Shown here piece by piece: positions 59,401 through 64,000 of a stretch of 64,000 nucleotides of DNA. Source of the stretch: Paenibacillus sp. Soil787 (GTDB lineage: Bacteria; Bacillota; Bacilli; Paenibacillales; NBRC-103111). The stretch is from NCBI RefSeq assembly GCF_001429545.1, contig NZ_LMSP01000005.1, positions 92,345-156,344 on the forward strand, in the 5' to 3' direction. Made by a program: the position numbers and the translations under genes. How positions within the stretch are numbered: position 1 is the first letter of the stretch; each line of letters starts with the position of its first letter. Under the pieces are notes generated by a model that was not told where the DNA came from, did no database searches, and was given only the letters and a program-made list of their open reading frames with translations.

Positions 59401-62293
59401 GGCGGTGACTCCGGAAATTGATTTCCTCAGCACGGCGCTAGCCGATACACAAGCAAAGGGAATTGGCCGTATTCATTTCTCCACACCGGGAAGCGGATCG
59501 GGCAGCCCCTATTGGGATAACGTGAAGGTGTATGTGGAGCCGGTAGCTTCTCCAAAGGGGTTGGTTGCGGTACCGGGCAATGGGGCTGTTGAATTGAAAT
59601 GGCCGGATGTACAAGGGGCGACCTCGTACAATGTGAAGCGAAGCGAAACGGATGGAGGCCCTTATACAACCATCCAATCTGAATTGCAGACAGCTTCGTT
59701 TATCGATAACACAGTAACGAACGAGAAGACGTATTACTACGTCGTTACGGCCAACGGAGTTGGCGGGGAATCTGCTACTTCCAATCAGGTGCAAGTAACC
59801 CCGTCAGCATCCGCTATAAAGCCCGTGGCGCCTATAGGACTGAAAACGGTGAGCCGGGATTCGCAATTAGATTTGAGCTGGAACGCCGTGGACAATGTCA
59901 ACTTCTATACGGTGAAAAAAGCGGCCAGCCCGTCGGGACACTTCGAGGTCGTCGCTTCCAATATTACGGACTTGGCTTATCGGCTGGGCGGTGTACCGGA
60001 TGGCATAACCGAATATTACGCTGTAACGGCTACGAATGTAGCGGGAGAAAGCGAAGATTCGGCTTCTATAAGCGGTGTTGCCCTTGCACAGATTGGTACG
60101 CCTAGCTTGACGGCGGAGGCGGGTGACGCCCAAGTAACGCTGAGCTGGACCCCGGCTGCACAAGCCAACCGTTATACACTGAAACGGGCCACGAGCATAG
60201 AGGGGCCATATACGATTCTCGCTGCAGATGTGACGGGAACGAATTATACCGACACGAAGCTGGTTAACGGTCAGCCTTATTACTACAAAGTATCTGCCGC
60301 TAACGAGTCGGGTATCGGTCTGGAATCTGCCGTTGCAGCGGTTCGTCCCGTACTGAATATCGGCCAGCCGGGTGTACCGGATGGCGTCATAGCGGAGCCG
60401 GGCGATACGGAGGTTCAATTGAGGTGGAATGCGATCGGCGGGGCTGCCGATTACCAGGTGATTCGCTCAACGGGCAAGAACGGACCGTTCTCGGTTATCG
60501 CTGATCAAGTAGCTGGGCTGGCGTTCACCGATAAGGGGCTGGCCAATGATACAGCTTACTATTACGCTGTTGCGGCGCACAACGATAAAGGTCTTAGCTA
60601 TCATTCCTTGCCGGTTAAGGCAGTACCGGGCGCCGTGTTCGCCGTGGCCAAGGATGGAAGCGGGCAATTCACAAAAATTGCGGATGCAGTCAATGCCGTT
60701 CCGGACAACAGCACGAGGCTTACGATCATCAAAGTGAAGAACGGTATTTATAACGAGAAAGTGCTTGTCCCTTTGACGAAAAAAATGATCACGATGATCG
60801 GGGAAAGCCGGGAAGAGACTGTGCTTGTCAATGGAGATTCCGCAAGCACGATCGGTCCGAACGGACAGCCGCTCGGTACAAGCAACAGCTATACGCTGAG
60901 GACGTCGGGAACTGACTTTACGCTGGAAAATATGACGGTTCAGAACAATGCCGGACGGACTGCAGGGCAAGCCGTCGCGCTCTATGCGGAAGGCGACCGG
61001 GGGATTTTCCGCAACGTGAAACTGTTAGGTTACCAGGATACGCTGGAGACCGAAAGAGGACGGCAGTATTTTGTCAACAGCCACATCGAGGGAACCGTCG
61101 ACTTCATTTTCGGAAGCTCTGCGGCCGTATTAGAGAACAACATCATTCAAAGTGTAGGCCCCGGTTATTTGACGGCGCCGTCGACGGAAACGGGTAAGCC
61201 GGGATACGTGTTTATCAACAATCAACTGATTGCCAGTGCAGATGCGTCTGCCGGAACTGTAGACCTCGGCAGACCATGGAGAGATTACGGCAGCACGACG
61301 TATATCAATAACTACCTTGGGGAGCATATCCGGGCTACAGGCTGGAACGAATGGGTTGCCGGCCGTTCGAAGACTGCCCGCTTTTCAGAATACTTAAGTT
61401 ACGGACCGGGAGCCAACCCGGCTGGGCGTGTCAATTGGTCGACACAATTGACAGCGGAAGAAGCGGCACAATATACCATAGCATCCACTCTTGGCGGCTC
61501 CGACGGTTGGAATCCGAAAGAATCGATTGGATTGATTGACAAAGCTCCGGTTGCTCTCGCGCGGGTGTCATCCATCTCGGTAATTGCGGCTGGCGGAATG
61601 AACTCGATCACGTCGAAGAATGGCTCGCGGTCCTTGCAGGCATTGGTTCTTCCGGGCAATGCGACAAACCCGTCGGTTGCCTGGGAAGTGTTTGAAAGCG
61701 ACGGAATTACGTCTTCGAGCCGGGCGGCGATTGACGCCGACGGATTGCTGACAGCGAAGAATAACGGTGTAGTCAAGGTTGTCGCGACCGCAAAAGACGG
61801 CAGCGGGGTTCATGGAAGCATGTATATTTTCATCATCGGCCAAACGAGCATCCCTGCCGACTTGCCGATCGCAAAGCTTAGCGGGCCTGCGACCGTATAT
61901 TCGGGGCAGGAGTTCAGCTACCGGGTAGGGTTAAGCAATGTTTCGTCCTCCCCATACTCGTCGGTGTATGCATTGGATTTCACCATGCAATTCGGGACGA
62001 ACACTGTGGAATTTGTTTCCGCCGATTCGCTCAAACCGGGCTTCCAGATCATCGCTCAGAAAACGGACATTCCGGGTCAGGTGAGGATTACCGCGTCCAG
62101 TCTGGGATCTTCCAACGCCATAACCTCCAACGGCGATATTATGGAATTGAAGTTTAAAGCGAAGCCGGTCTCGGGTATGGATGCAGCGACGCTTAGTTTC
62201 ACTTCCTTTAAAGTCTCCAACGGGGCGGCTCAAAGCTTTGCTGTGTTGCAGGCTAATCCATCCATCATACAAGTTGCTCCTTCTGCCAAGTAA
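56408..62293 (+). CDS. Secreted pectate lyase - pectin methylesterase fusion with FN3 repeats and cohesin-like end
   Basis: A 1961-aa secreted enzyme. ATG 56408 follows AAGGAGG; signal peptide about 1-28 (MKKWFSQILVAALLAAS...AHA). Domains by position: PL1-type pectate lyase about 30-395 (LPAFPGAEGGGKY, VDHCSFSWSVDEVL, FSRNPRFP), a short DxDHDGMDD calcium-loop segment about 398-445, an Ig-like domain about 456-543, a DUF1349-like beta-sandwich about 548-736, FN3 about 745-833, a concanavalin-like domain about 836-1043, four FN3 domains about 1046-1406, a CE8 pectin methylesterase about 1408-1700 (GYQDTL, GTVDFIFGSS with the nucleophile Asp, LGRPWRDYG), a Big-type domain about 1718-1811 and a cohesin-like domain about 1815-1961. 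The esterase would remove methyl groups so that the lyase can cleave. No S-layer or sortase anchor. Confidence 0.88.
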   Translation: MKKWFSQILVAALLAASIPVSAHAEAAVDSLPAFPGAEGGGKYVTGGRGQAVYEITTLADYKINETPIPGSLRDAVSQSNRTIVFRVGGTIRLKESLKITGSNLTIAGQTAPGDGITVTDYTTTVEADNVIVRYMRFRLGDRVPSEDDAFGFRYHKNIIVDHCSFSWSVDEVLSLYDNQNTTVQWSIAEESMLMTTHQKGRHGYGGIWGGNNASFLHNLVANNFSRNPRFPTVKREYDILELTNNVIYNWGLKSSYGTGGEGLYNLNNNYYKYGANTYYDVRNQLFDELLSPSKMYIGGNIMDGDAAVTSDNWLGVTSVQDPSLKLSEPAQVAGGYTPESAQDAYNHVLSDAGATLPKRDAIDARIVGDVKNRTGRHMNSPLEVGGYPDYPAVISNAVDQDHDGMDDAWELEKGLSPANLDDRNGMNLSSEGYTNLEVYLNDLIVKGSAGNKNTDNPVVAITSPVNNTLKDVGSNMTVDAVASDSDGIAKAELIVDGVVIAEDTTAPYSFDWNNVADGTHFLVVSATDKAGLSTQSDNVAVHVNKTGPIVPWQSQDIGSVGIPGHTQLEGDAQTVTVKSAGDIGGTADAFHYAYQTLTGNGEIIARVDHVTATDDNAEAGVMVRETMDPSSKMALLATSYVKFGKKGVMISRSAAGEDSVRAEPDDFIATPYWVKLVRIGSQLTGLISADKTNWRQVSSLNIPMPETVYIGLAADASKTIDDVNKYNTSLFSGVEIHTLAADFPTPPQTLTATAGDNSAVLTWSPVSVATGYNIKRSDVPEGPYTTIKSNVASSSFTDTKLVSGKTYYYVISSINASGESFDSKEASVTPEGASEVIWLAQDNFEGDTIGEMPAGYTLVNPIPATATNKVITQAVPGTSTGNSSDKVMQLFDTGSVNTRAAKTFTPQKGTVILEADYMQQSMIGSAGLLQLQTPDGGKTPLSLEIRKADGTNNVFVINNGSTYIKVTNELPPLNRWINFKIEANVQTGKAKIYVDNVPAVTPEIDFLSTALADTQAKGIGRIHFSTPGSGSGSPYWDNVKVYVEPVASPKGLVAVPGNGAVELKWPDVQGATSYNVKRSETDGGPYTTIQSELQTASFIDNTVTNEKTYYYVVTANGVGGESATSNQVQVTPSASAIKPVAPIGLKTVSRDSQLDLSWNAVDNVNFYTVKKAASPSGHFEVVASNITDLAYRLGGVPDGITEYYAVTATNVAGESEDSASISGVALAQIGTPSLTAEAGDAQVTLSWTPAAQANRYTLKRATSIEGPYTILAADVTGTNYTDTKLVNGQPYYYKVSAANESGIGLESAVAAVRPVLNIGQPGVPDGVIAEPGDTEVQLRWNAIGGAADYQVIRSTGKNGPFSVIADQVAGLAFTDKGLANDTAYYYAVAAHNDKGLSYHSLPVKAVPGAVFAVAKDGSGQFTKIADAVNAVPDNSTRLTIIKVKNGIYNEKVLVPLTKKMITMIGESREETVLVNGDSASTIGPNGQPLGTSNSYTLRTSGTDFTLENMTVQNNAGRTAGQAVALYAEGDRGIFRNVKLLGYQDTLETERGRQYFVNSHIEGTVDFIFGSSAAVLENNIIQSVGPGYLTAPSTETGKPGYVFINNQLIASADASAGTVDLGRPWRDYGSTTYINNYLGEHIRATGWNEWVAGRSKTARFSEYLSYGPGANPAGRVNWSTQLTAEEAAQYTIASTLGGSDGWNPKESIGLIDKAPVALARVSSISVIAAGGMNSITSKNGSRSLQALVLPGNATNPSVAWEVFESDGITSSSRAAIDADGLLTAKNNGVVKVVATAKDGSGVHGSMYIFIIGQTSIPADLPIAKLSGPATVYSGQEFSYRVGLSNVSSSPYSSVYALDFTMQFGTNTVEFVSADSLKPGFQIIAQKTDIPGQVRITASSLGSSNAITSNGDIMELKFKAKPVSGMDAATLSFTSFKVSNGAAQSFAVLQANPSIIQVAPSAK

Positions 62294-62326
62294 ACGATAA
62301 CGTTACATGAAAAGGAAGTGGTCTGG

Positions 62327-64000
62327 TTGAATAGGTTATTGAAAATTGGGTTGGCAGCACTTTTATTAACGGCATCCTTTCCTCAAATAGAAAGCAAGGC
62401 AGCGGCTGCCGTGTCCGTGCCTTCCGGGAATACCGCGCTAATCAATGACGATTTTAATGGGGTAACCGATGCGACGGTGACGAAAACGACAAACCCTATG
62501 ACGACGGTAGCGGGTTATACGCCTGCGATTACCGGTGCCAACAGCTCGGTTGGCATTGCCCAAACCGGAATGGACGGAGGTGAAGCCGTTACCTCCGATG
62601 CTTTATTACTCAGGGACCTGGACGGCAAGAGCGGGCTTGGCCTAACTGTCGGCGACGGTAGCGGTTCTACGGCCATAGCCAAATCATTGGGACAAAATGT
62701 TAAAGAAGGCATCTTGACGATGGAGCAGGATATGTATTTCTTCGGAGACACAACGGTCCCGAACGGAACGAACGATATCAGCCGCGGTCGAACAGTCCTG
62801 GCCTTGTCCGGCGGGATCAATGATGCGAACCGTACGACGGATACGATCATTCAAGTTGACCTCAAAACCGGCAAAATCGCATGGAAGGACAGCGCCGGAG
62901 CTTTTACCAATATTACACCGAACAGCGTCTCGAACGGGGTATGGTACCATTTGAAGGCAGTTGTCAACTTCACTTCGTTCCGTGCCGACTACTACGTTAC
63001 CAAAATGAGCGACGGAACGATGCTCGGCAAGCTGGAGGGCCAACCGTTCTCGCTGAAAACGCTCGGTGCTGCGCCGACGGATTATGCGGTCGCCAAGTCG
63101 TATTCGGCAACTACCGGCGGCACGACAGCGCAAAATATTTTGCTGGATAACATCATTGTCTACAAGCCGAATGCGCTGCCGGATGCGCCTGTCTGGGGAA
63201 GCCTTACGCCTTACGCCTCCAAAGTAAAATTGTTATGGAAGGCTGCGAAAAACGCGGAATCGTATTCGATTCTGCGCGGCACGACTTCCGGCGGACCGTA
63301 TACGACAATTGCTTCGGGACTTCCTGTGACGCAATTGGATTACTACGACTCGACCGTAACGAATGAAACGACCTATTACTATAAGATTAGCTCTGTCAAT
63401 ACATTCGGCAATAACGATTCGGTGGAGCAACCCGTAACGCCTACGGCATCTGCGGCGTTGCCCCAGCCTCCGGCGAATATAGCCGTTGTCGCCCGTGATT
63501 CAGCGGTAAGCCTATCATGGAGCCAGGTTTCAAGCGCAAGCCAGTATACGTTGAAACGCAGTACGTCTTTGGAAGGACCGTATACAACCCTTTCAAGCAC
63601 GCTGCCGTATACGAAAACAAGCTACTATGATTCAGGCTTAACGAACGGTACGGCCTATTATTATACATTGGCAAGTCAAGCGCCCGATGGAACGCCCGGC
63701 AACGATAGCACGCCTGTTGTTGCGAAGCTGGAAGCGCCGTTTGCGTCGCCTGCGAATGTTACTGCCAATATTGCCGATTCGCAGGTTGCTATAAGTTGGG
63801 TGCCTGTCAACGGCGCAGCCTATTATACCGTGAAACGCAGCACAGACTCCGGCGGCCCTTACGCAACGATCGCAGCTAACGTCGCCTCGGAGAGCTATAC
63901 GGATGTAACGGCGGTCAACGGAACAACCTATTATTATGTGGTTTCCGCTTCCAACGGACAGCTCGAAAGCATGAATTCCATACAAGTTGCCGCATCGCCT
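62327..64000 (+). CDS. Large secreted FN3-repeat protein, probably polysaccharide-active (partial)
   Basis: A frame from TTG 62327 (AAAAGGAAGTGG upstream) stays open for 558 codons to the window end. Signal peptide: MNRLLKIGLAALLLTASFPQ, cleaved near AAAA at about 28. Residues about 40-280 form a concanavalin/LamG-like beta-sandwich (DDFNG near the start, MEQDMYF, NGVWYHLKAVV, NILLDNIIVYK). It is followed by at least three FN3 domains (about 284-370, 376-463 and 470-558) each ending in a TYYY-x2-S motif. The catalytic domain, if any, lies beyond the window; a second pectate or rhamnogalacturonan lyase would fit the locus. It lies 33 bases after the previous gene. Confidence 0.8.
   Translation, partial: MNRLLKIGLAALLLTASFPQIESKAAAAVSVPSGNTALINDDFNGVTDATVTKTTNPMTTVAGYTPAITGANSSVGIAQTGMDGGEAVTSDALLLRDLDGKSGLGLTVGDGSGSTAIAKSLGQNVKEGILTMEQDMYFFGDTTVPNGTNDISRGRTVLALSGGINDANRTTDTIIQVDLKTGKIAWKDSAGAFTNITPNSVSNGVWYHLKAVVNFTSFRADYYVTKMSDGTMLGKLEGQPFSLKTLGAAPTDYAVAKSYSATTGGTTAQNILLDNIIVYKPNALPDAPVWGSLTPYASKVKLLWKAAKNAESYSILRGTTSGGPYTTIASGLPVTQLDYYDSTVTNETTYYYKISSVNTFGNNDSVEQPVTPTASAALPQPPANIAVVARDSAVSLSWSQVSSASQYTLKRSTSLEGPYTTLSSTLPYTKTSYYDSGLTNGTAYYYTLASQAPDGTPGNDSTPVVAKLEAPFASPANVTANIADSQVAISWVPVNGAAYYTVKRSTDSGGPYATIAANVASESYTDVTAVNGTTYYYVVSASNGQLESMNSIQVAASP

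Noticed and set aside
59867..60418. 183-codon minus-strand open frame within the pectinase gene
   Set aside because: Arg-rich shadow of a GC-rich coding strand.
58600..64000. Repeated DNA segments as a CRISPR or satellite repeat
   Set aside because: They are FN3 domain codons (recurring YYY, VKRS, GPYT) of two secreted proteins; spacing is about 260 bases and identity is modest.
1..64000. tRNA, rRNA genes or intact insertion sequences
   Set aside because: None seen on either strand; no transposase DDE gene or terminal inverted repeats with target duplication were recognised.

Overview
The window looks like a chromosome segment of a Paenibacillus-type Bacillota. The evidence is a YesS/RhgR-style membrane AraC regulator next to LplA/LplB/LplC-like ABC genes, GH105 and GH43 enzymes, a very large secreted pectinase with FN3 repeats, and strong Gram-positive ribosome binding sites. 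No rRNA, tRNA, CRISPR array or intact insertion sequence was seen. Base composition changes along the window: roughly 1-23.8 kb and 26.2-32.8 kb are visibly AT-rich, the DUF2357 gene and 33-40 kb are more balanced, and 45-64 kb is clearly richer in G+C.

From 1 to 32.7 kb lies a dense defence island. (a) The tail of an operon ending in a DUF4420 PD-(D/E)XK protein. (b) A minus-strand AAA_13 ATPase followed by a DUF6602 nuclease-like gene. (c) A DISARM-like DrmA helicase and DrmB (DUF1998) pair, followed by a 1251-aa protein that embeds sigma-70 regions 2 and 4 in a winged-helix protein. (d) A small protein, a Noc-like ParB and an HTH-bearing cytosine-C5 methyltransferase with its own palindromic control region. 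(e) A two-repeat zinc-ribbon protein, a McrB-like AAA+ protein, a LlaJI-like nuclease and an EcoRII-like endonuclease. (f) A DUF2357 nuclease-like protein, a membrane-anchored Mrr-type protein and an XRE regulator. Then come small accessory genes: DUF3238, DUF6843, YvrJ, a SigO/RsoA-like split sigma pair, a toxin-antitoxin pair with a broken toxin, an orphan Phd antitoxin and a broken retropepsin-like locus.

Decayed copies of the 3' end of the DUF2357 gene recur three more times in the same orientation (about 30.94, 31.7-32.3 and 39.9-40.2 kb). They sit between cargo modules, as if recombination between copies had built or pruned the island. Between the last two copies are cysD-cysN (ATP sulfurylase, with a degenerate APS-kinase-like C-terminus) and a TerY-P triad (vWA, PP2C phosphatase, Ser/Thr kinase).

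After 40.3 kb come small membrane/zinc-ribbon ORFs, a NERD-domain protein, a minus-strand operon of a GNAT-like acyltransferase and a ThiF/E1-like protein, and a membrane HD-GYP protein. From 45 kb to the end is a pectin/rhamnogalacturonan utilisation locus: GH105 hydrolase, cupin-AraC regulator (minus), membrane AraC regulator, solute-binding lipoprotein, two permeases, GH43 glycosidase, a second paralogous solute-binding lipoprotein, a 1961-aa pectate lyase-pectin methylesterase fusion with a terminal cohesin-like domain, and a second large secreted FN3 protein that runs off the window. The inferred logic is that secreted enzymes de-esterify and cleave pectin outside the cell, the ABC importer takes up oligosaccharides, and GH105/GH43 finish them inside under control of the two regulators.
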